Source of the DNA: Aquarana catesbeiana
Lineage: Eukaryota; Chordata; Amphibia; Anura; Ranidae
NCBI RefSeq assembly: GCF_042186555.1
Contig: NC_133326.1
Location: 690,036,708 to 690,100,707, forward strand
Length of the DNA stretch: 64,000 bases
Direction: 5' to 3'
Shown here: positions 1 to 10,276 of the stretch, piece by piece
Layout: the number at the start of each line of letters is the position of its first letter
Numbering within the stretch: position 1 is the stretch's first letter
The notes under the pieces: model-generated
What the model was told of the DNA's origin: nothing
The model's database searches: none
The model's input: the letters and a program-made list of their open reading frames with translations, nothing else
Position numbers and translations under genes: made by a program

Positions 1-399
1 CTAATTGAAAAGTGTGGATATGCATGCATATAAAAGTAAACACTCTGAGACACGCTCAGCTCCGTTACTTCTTACACTTCTAATTTATTCTAGGCAGTGC
101 TAATGTTTTATACACACAAACACGTCATTGCTATGTTAGTCTAATAGGTACATCTCATTGGTTAAGATAGAAAAAGAAAATGGAGAATCTTCATAACGAG
201 GTCGGGCTGTCCTTGGTTTTATCTTCAGTTCCGCGTTCTTCTGATGTGTGGGATGTAGGGGGTACTCACCATTTTGAGAAAATATAGGAACAGAGCAAAT
301 CTGTATACTTATATAATGAGTAAGGAGAAAAATATGTATGCACATAAGAAAATAGACATTTTCAGATTATTATTATTATCTACATCACATTCCTTCACA
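1..399 (-). repeat. 3' LTR of the ERV (truncated by window edge)
   Basis: This matches 7195-8030 with the MITE removed. The whole LTR is 454 bp, of which 55 bp lie outside the window. It ends on the plus strand in TTCACA (TG start on the minus strand) and abuts the polypurine tract. A polyadenylation hexamer AATAAA (minus strand) lies at 84-89. Unlike the 5' LTR it has no MITE, so it preserves the empty target site near position 142-150. Confidence 0.9.
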
Positions 400-412
400 A
401 TCCCCCTTAAAA
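400..412 (-). other. Retroviral polypurine tract
   Basis: On the minus strand the sequence TTTTAAGGGGGAT lies directly upstream of the LTR TG. A purine run at this position primes plus-strand DNA synthesis in retroviruses, and its placement fixes the LTR boundary at base 399. Confidence 0.85.
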
Positions 413-567
413 TGACTATTTTCTCTTTTCTGTCCCTAATACTAAAGGTCCCACTTTGGCCTGGCCCTTCTCCTCAGCAACTCTTTTAGGCTGTATATAG
501 AATTGGGCAGCAACTGTTCACTTCCCTCCTGGAGAGGTGCAGTCAGGCGCTATCTATCCCTAAAACC

Positions 568-2340
568 CTATAGGATTGTGAGATTATGGACAGGGAGTGA
601 CTGTAGGGGAGTGAAGGGTTTGTCATCTTCCATCATAAGGGGGTCCTCTTCTTCTTGGTGGAGAAATGTAGGTGTGCTATTGTCTACAGCCTTGCTCATT
701 AACTTTTTTTCAAAAGGTAGAAAACAGCATACAATCAGGGCTAAAAGGACCAGGATTATTAATACCGTTACCCGTATCTGGGCGAGCACCTTCTGCCACC
801 CACTCATCCAGCTAAAGTATTGATCCCATGGGTCTGTGATACCTGAGTTCTTCTTCAACTCCAGTGACAGATCTTCTAATTTCTTTATAGCTAAAGTAAC
901 CTTACCATTTGGGCCAGTATTATCAGGAATGTATGTGCAGCAAGTTCCTGTTTTTTTTTTTTTTATTTTACAAAACACCTCCTTTCCCAGCTAGCACCAT
1001 GTCTAAGGCCATCCGGTCCTGGAATGTCATGTAGGAAGTGGGGGCTTACTGGTCAGCAATTCGCTGGAGGGCATCTTTAGAGTAATTTACAAATCTCTGT
1101 TGGTTATAATATGTGTAGTGTCAGGTCACCTAGAGGCTGGGTGACAGATGCACACCGTTGGGATCAGGAGTGCACCGCAAGGTAGTGGACCCTACGGCTG
1201 ACTGCTGCGGCTTAAACCCTGGGAGGTTCAGGAATCAGGTCTACTGAATCACTGACACAGATCCCACTGGGAGCTAGAGCATAGATTCCCCAGGGCGCGG
1301 AGTCTAAGAGCCAGCAGGTGTTCACCAGAGCCTTTAATGGTAAGGATGGACTGCGCTGCAGTCTGGCTCCAGGTCGCGGCCCCCAGGGTCTCACAGCTCA
1401 CACTCACCGTAGACTACAGGAGAAGAGGAAGGAGGCAGCAGGCTGGAACAACAAGGAAAGTAAGGTACAAGCCAAGGTCGGTAACAGGAATCAGATGTAG
1501 GAAACACAGCAAGTACACACAGAGGCTAACACACAGTGGTTGATCAGCACTGCTGGCTTGCAGTGCACAGGTTAATATAGGGTTCCCTGATAGGGCCTGG
1601 GGTGGGGCCATGCTTAGAGGAGAGGTTACAAAAGCAGTCAGGTGAGGGTCAGCTGGTCTCTAGAGATGAACACATGGAGACAGGTATGCTGATTGACAAA
1701 CTCTATTGCATAACCATGACATGTAGTTAATCCAATCTACATTCTTGCTGACAGTTGTTATGGGGATCAAAGACTCAAAACCAGCTTTTACCTGGTCCCT
1801 GGCTTTAAATTCATCAGGGACCCCCCTTGTAACCCTTTTGACATGTATGTATACATGAGGGGCAAAGCTTCCAGAGAGAGCTGCTCGCTTCCTCCTCTGA
1901 CTGTGTGCTGGGTCAGTGTATGTATCAGGGGTATCTTTGGTTAGGATATGGGGCTTTCTATTTTCATCTTTTTTTTTTTTTTGTCTAATGCACTCTGTGG
2001 TCGCCCAGTCTGGCCCTGTGTTCCAACCCACTGGCCCCCACAGAAACCACAACTCTGTCCCCAGTAACTGTCTGTGTGGCAAACATATATGTCCTTACCG
2101 TCAGGGATATCACTGTACCAATGGCATCACCATGAAGGGTCAAACGGACAAGGTACTATGTCACAGTAATCTAAGGTAAAGGTGGTCACATGTGTACCTG
2201 AAGAGTTACACCAAAACGTAATTATGTTATCATTTTTGTGATGGCCACCTCCTGGGCCCCTCCCCCCTAGATCAAACAGAAAAAGGATATGCAGCACCCG
2301 AAAACATGCTCTCCTGCAGTGATAAGCGTGCATTCAGGTG
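568..2340 (-). pseudogene. env: ERV env remnant (surface and transmembrane parts)
   Basis: The 5' part (about 2340-1720) holds cysteine-rich surface-like sequence followed by a basic cluster R-R-K-R near 1890, a likely furin-type cleavage site. The 3' part (1111-568) holds the rest of the transmembrane ectodomain, a C-C pair near 925, a hydrophobic anchor of about 20 residues near 720-780 and a cytoplasmic tail of about 45 residues. Breaks: the insertion at 1115-1720 splits it; an in-frame stop lies near 1050; a T-run (plus strand, near 948-965) has expanded the spacing between the conserved cysteines. Retroviral Env is a membrane fusion glycoprotein; this copy cannot encode a complete one. 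Confidence 0.8.
1115..1720. mobile_element. Unclassified insertion nested in env
   Basis: Env-type sequence resumes on both sides of this block, which has no Env similarity. ATGT flanks it on both sides (1111-1114 and 1721-1724), a possible 4-bp target duplication. The block starts GTAGTGTCAGGTCACC and has no coding content that I recognise. Size and lack of terminal inverted repeats would fit a solo LTR of another retroelement, but TG/CA ends do not line up with a clean duplication, so the class is open. Confidence 0.55.
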
Positions 2341-2490
2341 TTCTTCCTGGCCAATTTGACTGAGGTGGCTGTGGTCAGCAAAACTTGGAATGGACCATCA
2401 TAACTTGGCTCAAGTATCTCCAGACAGTAGTTGGTGCGTTCCTGTATCTAATTCAGGATCTGGAATGGAAGAAAACACCTGGACATGCAT

Positions 2491-3250
2491 TCAGGTTAAT
2501 TCTCGTGATAATGTGGTTACGTAATTAGTCAACACATCAGACTGTAACTGTAACTGTTGTGGAAAGTAACAACCAAGTCTGGGAGCTGAACCAAACAAAA
2601 TTTCATAAGGGGATAGGGCATGTTTCCCCTGGGGGTGTGTCTGACACTGAACAGGGCAATGGGCTAACTGTCTGGCCAACTCATGTTAGTCTCTTGGGCC
2701 ATCTTTAACATCCTGTTTTTAGTGTCCCATTCATCCTTTCTACCTTCCCGCTACTTTGAGGGTGGTATGAGGTGTGTAGTGCCAACTGAACCCCCAGTGC
2801 TGCCCAACTCTCTTTAGTAAGGGTTGCTGTTAAGGCTGGTCCCTGATCTCTCAATATCACCTCTGGGACCCCAAATCTACATACTATCTCACTTAGTAGT
2901 TTCTTAGCTGTGGTCCTGGCAGTCGTGACCACTTCCACTAGAGCGTATTCGAATCTGCCACTTCTTGGCACTTGAGAATGATCAATTTGCATCCTCTGGA
3001 ATGGGGTATAGGGCTTTTGCCAGGTGCTTCTTCTGTGTTTTTTCTGTGCGTCCTGGGTTACATTTGGTGCAGATAATGCAGTGGAGTAACTCTTGGTGAA
3101 ACACTTGTTGATAAGAGAGTTCATAAAAGTCTTTGTCAAGTGGGCAGCTCCATGTGCCCATTGCACCACGGCTGGGTACATACTCCTGGGTAGACAAGGC
3201 TTCTTGTTGCACTAGAATAGTCCATTTCTGAGAGTTGCTCCTCTCCGTTT
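2491..3250 (-). pseudogene. pol: ERV integrase region of pol
   Basis: The longest open piece runs from 3181 to 2705 (158 codons). It contains the core of a retroviral integrase: a first acidic residue in I-D-H-S-Q near 2985, a second in R-D-Q-G near 2840 and the glutamate in G-K-V-E-R near 2745, within a Y-H-P-Q-S-S-G context. Upstream (3212-2990, another frame) lies an N-terminal zinc-binding region with His and C-x-x-C residues. Downstream frame (2679-2491) looks like the C-terminal part of integrase. Frame changes between the pieces make it non-functional. Integrase would join viral DNA to host DNA. Confidence 0.8.
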
Positions 3251-3499
3251 CCAGCTTTCCTTCTTATCCGGACTTGTTGTTTCCTGTAGTTCTTTTAGAT
3301 AAACTCTGTCCACTGGGAAAGTCTGTAAGGTAAGCACGGGGTGGTCTTCTTCTACCACCCTACTGTCCACTTCCCGTGGACCACCAGCTGTCTGTTTGGC
3401 AGCTGAATTGGCTAGATGATTGCCTTAAGCTTCCTTTGAGTTCAGTTTGTCGTGTGCTTTTACTCATAATAGTCACTTGGGTTGTGAGAAGCAAGGCAT

Positions 3500-4930
3500 C
3501 AATCAAGTTTTCACAGGTGTTCCTGCAGCCATCAGGAATCCTCTGTCCTAGATAACACCATAATCATGGGCAATGCTGAAAGCATATCTTGAGTCCATAT
3601 GAATGTTGGCTCTTTTTCCCTCTGCCCATTTACATGCTGTAGTAAGTGCTTACAGCTCTGCCTCCTGTGCAGACATCACCGGTGGTAAGGCTTCAGCTTG
3701 TAGAACAGTGTTTTCAGTGGTGACCGCGTGTCCTGTGTGGTCATGGGGTGACAAGTCAAGACTCTACTCCTCCTCCTCCTTTCCCCCCTCGAGAAATGGA
3801 AGAAGGGTGGTAGGGTTCAGTGTTTGACAACTTAATAGAGTAATGCTGTCCAGTAGGAGGGAACACAGGAGTCTCAAGTGTCTGGTAGTGGACAAGTGTT
3901 TCGGCTGGATCTTGGTTGAATATGGCAACAACATCATGGGGAGCAAGCAGAACGAGGCAGTGTCCGAGGACCAAGTTCAAAGTTTTGTCAAGCAAGGCTT
4001 GTATAGCAAAGCCAGCTCGCAGACACAATAGGCCTCCTCTTGCTACCGCATCCAGCCGAAGGAATAATATCCTACGGGGCGTAGGCTGATGCCGTGTGAT
4101 TGGGTGAGTACACCTGCAGCATGTCCCAGACGTTCAGATACAAAGAGCTTGAGCGTTTTGTCGTAGTCTGGGAGCCCTAGCGCCTGAGATGGCACACTTG
4201 AGGGCCTCAAACTTAGATAATTCTTCAGGAGACATCTGGAAGGGTCTGATTGCAGAGTATCAGTAGGAAGGCTTCTGGAATTCATGCTCTGCACTAGGAA
4301 ATTAGTCCAAGGAAAATGACAGGTGTTGAGCACCACTGTAATTTGGGCTTTGAGGCTCTGCAGCCCTGGTTGGCAAGATAGCACAACAGGCTTTCTGAGG
4401 TGACTTCAACAGGGGGTAAGTCAGCTGCACAAAGGAGAAGGTCATCAACATGTTGGAAGAGAATCACTTCCGGGTGTTCCTCTTGTCATGTGTCAAGGAT
4501 GATAGCCATAGCTTTTGCAAACTGGCTTGGAAAGTTCTGTGCCCCTTGTGGCACAACTGTTTAGGTATGTTGCCGTTTCTTTCCGTGGATGAATGCGAAA
4601 AGGTACCAGCAGGAGGGGTGAGGGTGGACACTGAAGAAAACATTTGTAAGGTCCACCTCTGTGAGGTATTTTGCAGTCAAAGGCATCCACAGTAGGTACC
4701 TGGTTCTTCTTTAGGATTCTCTTCTTGGGGTTATTGTGGTTTCCGGGGCAATGAAGCGCCCTCTTTTAGCTTGACTGAAACTGGTGGCACCTTTAAGTGA
4801 CCATTGTCTTCCGGTCCTGTGGACCATAGGCACGCAGGGATTCTGTCAAGTACTTCCTGCAGTATTGAACTTAAAGTTTTTGCTTCATTAAGTGTCATCA
4901 GGAGAGGCAGAGAACACAAAGCAGATTAGT
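3500..4930 (-). pseudogene. pol: ERV reverse transcriptase and RNase H remnant
   Basis: Pieces in several frames follow pol order. 4919-4731 resembles the start of RT (L-K-E-G-A-S-x-P near its end). The catalytic box at 4441-4452 reads H-V-D-D instead of the usual Y/F-x-D-D. 4384-4043 resembles the RT connection/tether region (V-L-T-Q near 4100). 4028-3756 continues it, and 3740-3540 shows RNase H-like sequence (A-E-A-x-P followed by M-D-S-R-Y). Several frameshifts separate the pieces, so no functional enzyme is made. Confidence 0.75.
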
Positions 4931-4949
4931 CTTCTAAAGATAGGGGAGT

Positions 4950-5170
4950 ATGTAACTTCATCCCCCCTTCAGGCGTGTCCTGATTGAGGCCTGTAGTCCG
5001 GACAACACATCAGCTCCTAGTAGATTCAAGGGACATTTAGAGGACACCACAAATCTGGCAAGCAAATCAGGAAATGTCCCCACTTGGAGTGGCTCTACAA
5101 ATGGACTGGAGCGGAGCACCCCATCCACTCCCACGCAGGAAACGTGTGTGTCTCTTTTCATAGTGGGAGA
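4950..5170 (-). pseudogene. pro: ERV protease C-terminal part
   Basis: The minus-strand piece 5161-4958 contains P-L-N-L-L-G-A-D-V-L, the conserved C-terminal signature of retroviral aspartic proteases. The catalytic D-T/S-G triad expected about 70 residues upstream is not visible in the same frame, so the gene is broken or only the C-terminal part survives. It lies between gag and RT as expected. Confidence 0.65.
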
Positions 5171-5199
5171 AACTCAGATCATCAAAGGCCTGTACGAGT

Positions 5200-6010
5200 T
5201 TAGTATGATACTTCTTCAGACTCCCCTTTATCTTGGTTAATATCTTGGATTGTGGTCTTCTGATCCGTCAACTTCTCCTTTGCCCAGTCGTGGAGTTGTG
5301 CACAGAACTCCACGCCTGAGGTGTAGGAAGTGGCACTTGTCAGCCTGGCATCATTGAAGGCCGTCTGCATGACTGGCCAAAAGACATGTCCTGCTTTGAT
5401 TCGGCATAGGCTGATCAAGTCTCTCCAGGCAGCTGAGTAAGTTTCTTGTATCTGCACTATCCTGTGGTAGAAGGGAATTGGCTGCTTCTCTGGGTCAGGC
5501 AGACTTGTCACTAAGGCCGCTGCTTGTGATGGAGTAAAAGCGACATACATCACTGGTGCCCCTTCTGGTAACCGAGACTGTTGTTGGGGCGGGGGCTGGC
5601 AAGGGGCACTGTTCTTTACGGTTGCCAGCATGTGTTTGAGATCCTCTCGGGAACTGAGAGTCTGGAGCTGGCTTGGGGGTTAAATCAGTGGGTGGCCTTG
5701 CTGCCTGCTGTTGGGCTTCCCACTCAGACGCTTCTTCATCATTAACATATCCGGCCTGGGAATGTGATGCTCCCGTATTGGGGAAGACAGGTGTGTGGTA
5801 TGAACCATCTTGGTTTAAAACAGGGAGGGATGGGTACAGGCTGTTTAAGCTTACCGGGTGTACCAAGATGGCCGCCGGCAGGAAGTGCACTGGACTGGGT
5901 AGAAAGTGAAGGCATGGGTGCACTAAGATGGCCGCCGGGCTGAGTTGTCACAGTGGGTTGTGCTTGGGTGGTGAGAAAGGAGTGGTTGTTAGACGGAGGG
6001 CAGTGCTGTC
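5200..6010 (-). pseudogene. gag: ERV gag remnant (capsid region)
   Basis: The minus-strand frame 5631-5200 resembles a gamma-like capsid: an F-T-P-S-Q-A-A-A-L stretch followed by a W-R-D-L-I motif about 45 residues later. The upstream frame 5923-5495 is proline-rich, as in the matrix/p12 region, and overlaps the capsid frame, implying a frameshift near 5500-5630. No CCHC zinc knuckle was seen. Gag would build the particle; this copy is broken. Confidence 0.7.
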
Positions 6011-7119
6011 CCTCCCCTCCTTTGTTTCAAGTTCCAACATATCATCAGCTCTGTGATACACATACATAATACAATCGCCATCTTTCTTAACTTCCTTTAT
6101 CCAATTTTCTTTATCACACAGGATTTTTCTCCCTATTTCTTCAGCAACATAACTTTCGCCACTTCTTTCAACTTTGTTAACTATTTCAACATCTTATCTC
6201 CTCTTCACTATCACATTCTTTTCTCTCTCTGTTTCTCGGCTAACGGCTTGAGAGGAGAATACGTACAACCAAGGGGTTAATATTTTTTCTCAGTGTTCTT
6301 ATCAAATTCCTTGGGTGGGAGTACATAAAACTGCGCTCCTAGCTTCTACTGTTTGCTATAACCCTGTAATGTACGGTTAATCTCAGAACAAGAATAAACA
6401 CGTCAGGGGTAGTGAGGAGCAACGGCTTGCGACCCAACAGATCCCCCGGGCAGCCCCCCCTCCGACCTTAACCAGTCCCCAACCCCTCTCGTGTATAGCA
6501 AACAGTAAACCACAAATACACTCACGACAGGACATTACACCTGCCACTCTTCGAACTGCAAAATTTCAGCAGGCTAAGATAACCCCGGGGCAGACAACTC
6601 CCCTTAAACCCAGTTAAAGGCCGTCATTACAGTTACTCCCAGAGGCCGACAGCTCATCTGGGGGTGATACATCTGTAATGCTTTCAGACTGCAACGCCAG
6701 CAGCTGAGATAACCCTCAAAGATTCGACGAACCCAGAGTAACCCGTCCCATAACCGACTACTACAATAACCCATCTCATTCCAGAGGCCGACAGCTCGTC
6801 TGGAGATGAGAACACACATGTAGCACTTTTAGACTGCTGAGTTTCGTAGCCCAAAGAATGGCAGACAGTGAACAAATACAGTCAGCAGAAACCCATTGAC
6901 AGGTTCGTTAAAACAACCTCAGGCGAGGAAATACCTGCCTCTAAGACAGTCTCAGCATACCGACAGAATTCAGCCGTCAACCGAAAGATAAGAAAGTCGT
7001 ACAGTGGTAAGAATATAAATCAAACTTACCGGTACTGTTAGGGCTGCGCAAACCCCTGTCTCATCAATCAGTTAACGCCCAAATGCTTATCGCGGTACGG
7101 CTTCGACTGTAGCCTGAGG
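6011..7119 (-). other. ERV leader and eroded 5' gag
   Basis: This 1.1 kb lies between the primer site and recognisable gag. No long open frame is present on the minus strand. It probably contains the packaging leader and the start of gag in decayed form. An approximate internal repetition is visible: the phrase CCAGAGGCCGACAGCTC occurs near 6638 and 6780, about 140 bp apart, suggesting a local tandem duplication. Confidence 0.5.
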
Positions 7120-7137
7120 TCCCGGGTTTCGGCACCA
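7120..7137 (-). other. Primer binding site for tRNA-Phe
   Basis: The plus strand reads TCCCGGGTTTCGGCACCA, identical to the 3' end of vertebrate tRNA-Phe (TTTCGGC acceptor arm plus CCA). On the ERV strand this is an 18-nt complementary PBS starting TGGTGCCG, two bases from the LTR edge at 7140. It fixes the orientation of the element. Confidence 0.85.
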
Positions 7138-7139
7138 GC

Positions 7140-8030
7140 TGTTAAGGAAATGATTAAGAGCTCCAATCGAGCCCAAGGTTATCTGCTACTGTCTCTAATT
7201 GAAAAGTGTGGATATGCATGCATATAAAAGTAAACACTCTGAGACACGCTCAGCTCCGTTACTTCTTACACTTCTAATTTATTCAAGGCGGTGCTAATGT
7301 TTTATACACACAAATACGTCATTGCTATGTTAGTCTAATGCCCCGTACACACGGTCGGACTTTGTTCGGACATTGCGACAACAAAATCCTAGGATTTTTT
7401 CCGACGGATGTTGGCTCAAACTTGTCTTGCATACACACGGTCACACAAAGCTGTCGGAAAATCCGATCGTTTTAAACGCGGTGACGTAAAACACGTACGT
7501 CGGGACTATAAATGGGGCAGTGGCCAATAGCTTTCATCTCTTTATTTATTCTGAGCATGCGTGGCACTTTGTCCGTCTGATTTGTGTACACACGATCGGA
7601 ATTTCCGATAACGGATTTTGTTGTCGGAAAATTTTATCTCCTGCTCTCCAACTTTGTGTGTCGGAAAATCCGATGGAAAATGTCCGATGGAGCCCACACA
7701 CGGTCGGAATTTCCGACAATACGATCCGATCGGATATTTTCCATCGGAAAATCCGACCGTGTGTACGGGGCATAATAGGTACATCTCATTGGTTAAGATA
7801 GAAAAAGAAAATGGAGAATCTTCATAACGAGGTCTGGCTGTCCTTGGTTTTATCTTCAGTTCCGCGTTCTTCTGATGTGTGGGATGTAGGGGGTACTCGC
7901 CATTTTGAGAAAATATAGGAACAGAGCAAATCTGTATACTTATATAATGAGTAAGGAGAAAAATATGTATGCACATAAGAAAATAGACATTTTCAGATTA
8001 TTATTATTATCTACATCACATTCCTTCACA
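7140..8030 (-). repeat. 5' LTR of the ERV, interrupted by a MITE
   Basis: Begins TGTTAAGG and ends TTCACA on the plus strand; 454 bp without the 434-bp MITE and its 3-bp duplication. On the minus strand a TATA box (TATATAAG, 7946-7939) and a polyadenylation hexamer (7283-7278) are visible. The MITE (7339-7772) lies between them, so it interrupts the transcribed R/U3-side part of the promoter LTR. Confidence 0.9.
7339..7772. mobile_element. PIF/Harbinger-like MITE, copy 1 (in ERV LTR)
   Basis: Terminal inverted repeats TGCCCCGTACACACGGTCGG / complement at the right end. It is flanked by TAA on both sides (7336-7338, 7773-7775), and the 3' LTR at about 142-150 shows the same site with a single TAA. 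A 3-bp TAA duplication is typical of PIF/Harbinger transposons. No transposase. The terminal motif TACACACGGTC or TACACACGATC recurs inside the element near 7431 and 7586, with a related CACACACGGTC near 7694. Confidence 0.85.
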
Positions 8031-8323
8031 ATAGGAGCACTATATGAAAAAGTGCCAAATACAACTCGCTGCTGAGAGCCCAGGAGGAGACATATTATGC
8101 TAGCAAAGCAGAAAAGTTGAAGACTTCCCTGGTCTCTGCTGCTTTCAGCTCAACCACCACATCAATACGGAATTCCTCGCATTTGTTGTGCAGTGCAGAG
8201 AGACAGTTCATTTCCATATTCTACAGGGAGGCATTTAACAGTCATGGTCAAGCTGACAAATTGTTAAAAGACAACAGGAATTAATGTCTCATGCAATTGC
8301 TAATGTGCTGATTCTGTAACGTC
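8031..8323. other. ERV flank, nothing recognised
   Basis: About 290 bp of ordinary-looking sequence between the ERV and the next MITE. No open frame or repeat recognised. Confidence 0.5.
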
Positions 8324-8802
8324 TTAAAGTGATTGTAAACTCTCATTTTTTTTTCTATAAAAATAACAAACATGTCATACTTACCTGCTCTGTGCAGTTG
8401 GTTTTGCACAGAGCAGCCCAGATCCTCCTCTTCTCTGCTCCTGGCCACTCCCTTCTGTTGAGTGCCTCCAGGGCAAGCACGTTGTTATGGGGCTCCCAAG
8501 CCGAGCCACAGCTCTGTGGGTCCATTCAGACACGGAGCCCTGGTTCGGCCCCACTCCCTCCCTGTGATTGGCTAACTAAGTTTGATTGACAGCAGTGGGA
8601 GCCAATGACACTGCTGCTGTGTCTCAGCCAATCAGGAGTGAGAGTCACAGATGGCGGAAGCACTCATAGACATCACTGGATAGAGATGGGACTCAGGTAA
8701 GTATTAGGGGGCTGGGGGGGTTGCTGCACACAAAAGGTTTTTATCTTAATGCATAGAATGCATTAAGATAAAAAAAAAACTTCTGCCTTTACAACACCTT
8801 TA
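8324..8802. mobile_element. TTAA-target MITE
   Basis: Flanked by TTAA (8324-8327, 8799-8802). Imperfect terminal inverted repeats: TTAAAGTGATTGTAAAC at the left against the complement of TTTACAACACCTTTAA at the right. Near the right end is a short palindrome TATCTTAATGCATAGAATGCATTAAGATA (in two halves). The TTAA duplication is typical of Kolobok or piggyBac types. A related truncated copy is at 36209. No coding content. Confidence 0.7.
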
Positions 8803-9183
8803 ACCACTGCAATACAGGGCACTTTCCCCCCTTCCTGCCCAGACCAATTGATGGGCACTGATGGGCAGCACTGATAGATGACACTGTTAGGCAGCACTGA
8901 CCACGATAAATGGCTCTTCCTATTTACACTGTAATCAGCCGTGATTGGACACAGCTGATCACGTTGTAAAGAGCCTACATCAGAGGCTCTATACCAAAAT
9001 CGGAGATGTAGTGTGTCAGACTGACACACCACACTATCGATCGCCATGCTGTGCGCCCCGGCAGGTGGGCGCTAGGGGCTTATCCTGCTGCAAGTCATAT
9101 GATGCCCAGTCAAGATAACTGAACCACTTTCTGGCCGTCATCCTGCATACGGTGGACGGGAAGTGGTTCAGTAAATGAGTTAA
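8799..9183. mobile_element. TTAA-target MITE of the TTAACCACT family (short copy)
   Basis: Starts TTAACCACTGCAATAC and ends at TTAA (9180-9183) after a complementary AAGTGGTTCAGT segment. It shares the TTAA at 8799-8802 with the preceding MITE. It carries a few units of the GGCACTGATGGGCA minisatellite (near 8850-8910) that is much longer in related copies at 40072, 54098 and 59445. Confidence 0.7.
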
Positions 9184-10102
9184 TGTGTAAAATGTTAATG
9201 TTTGGGAGGTCCTACATGGCAACTGTCCAAGACTGGAGCTTAAAGATCTCCCCTTGTGAAAAAGTGATCAGATCCTTACTTCACTTGCTGAAAAGCTCGG
9301 CACACACTAATTTCCCTGTTTTCCCATCTTTACTTTTACTTTGTAACTCTTCTCTTCCAAATAAACTTTGATAATGTTTCACCATGAGCAAAGGCTGTTG
9401 TTTTTCTTATCAATACTAATTAGACTTAGAGATAACCTATTCACTTGACAATTCTAGTAGCACCTGGGTTAAGGCTGAAACTATTCCCACAAGACAATTC
9501 CTCAAGGAAAAATCCCAATAAATAAAAAGAAGATCTGGAAAAATCAGCACAAGCCATGGACCTGACATCGGACAGTTGACGTTCCATCACAACTCCACAG
9601 CTCAGGATAACACAACGTAAGTTTAATTTTATTGTTGTTCCTCTTCCATTTTTAAAGATATGTGTGACCAATAAATCCTTCAGGTTATTTAACAACACAG
9701 TACTTCCATGGGCTAGTATGTTTTCTAAGTAGATAACTTTTTAGTCCGGTTCAAAGTCTACTGAGGCATCAACTGCATGGCGAGTGTATGGTCTGTCTGT
9801 TTGCTGGAGTTTAATCCGAAAACATAATGGTAAATCAACTGGCTTCTCACCAAGTGGGCCCCTGAATGTGGTGGGAATGCTAGATTGATAGCCTCTCTGG
9901 GGCAGTTCACACAAGATTTATGCTAGTCTAGAAAACCTTAAAGCGGAGCTTTAAAATATGCCTTTTAAAATAAAAATACCCCCAGAATACTCATGTGCAA
10001 TGTAACAAAGTTATGCTGTAAACTATGCCCAGTTTTCCATTTGTGCAGCATTGTTTTCTTACTTTGTGTAGTTTCTGCACAGTATGGCTATTTCCAGTGT
10101 GG
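9184..10102. other. Intergenic, nothing recognised
   Basis: About 0.9 kb of AT-rich sequence. No conserved coding segment or clear terminal repeats. The stretch AAAGCGGAGCTTTAAAATATG near 9940 looks like a fragment of a frog MITE but cannot be bounded. Confidence 0.4.
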
Positions 10103-10276
10103 ACAAAATCATGTGTATATAGAAAACAATATATAATAATGTGAATAACCACAAAATTGAAAATAAAATTTGTACAGCTTCAAAAACAATGTGAAATAAT
10201 GTGAATGACCACAAAACTTAGACACTATATAAGTCCATATGCTGTCTGCTAAAAGTTGTTATATCGTGAATTGAAA

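Larger units (their letters stand above)
1..8030 (-). mobile_element. Endogenous retrovirus, defective, nearly complete
   Basis: Reading on the minus strand the order is 5' LTR (8030-7140), primer binding site, leader, gag, protease, reverse transcriptase, RNase H, integrase, env, polypurine tract and 3' LTR (399 to beyond the window start). The two LTRs are about 1.25% different over 399 aligned bases (five substitutions seen by eye). All coding regions carry stops or frameshifts, so the copy cannot be autonomous. Two younger insertions sit inside it, one in env (1115-1720) and one in the 5' LTR (7339-7772). The tRNA-Phe primer site, gamma-like capsid and a transmembrane Env with a cysteine pair suggest a gamma/epsilon-related ERV, but the genus is not settled. 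The target duplication cannot be read because the left edge is outside the window. Confidence 0.9.

Noticed and set aside
7120..7137. tRNA-Phe gene
   Set aside because: Only the 3' 18 nt are present and at the exact place of a retroviral primer site.
7542..7976. 144-codon minus-strand frame over the 5' LTR and MITE
   Set aside because: It reads through LTR and MITE sequence; the part shared with the 3' LTR is non-coding in retroviruses of this type.
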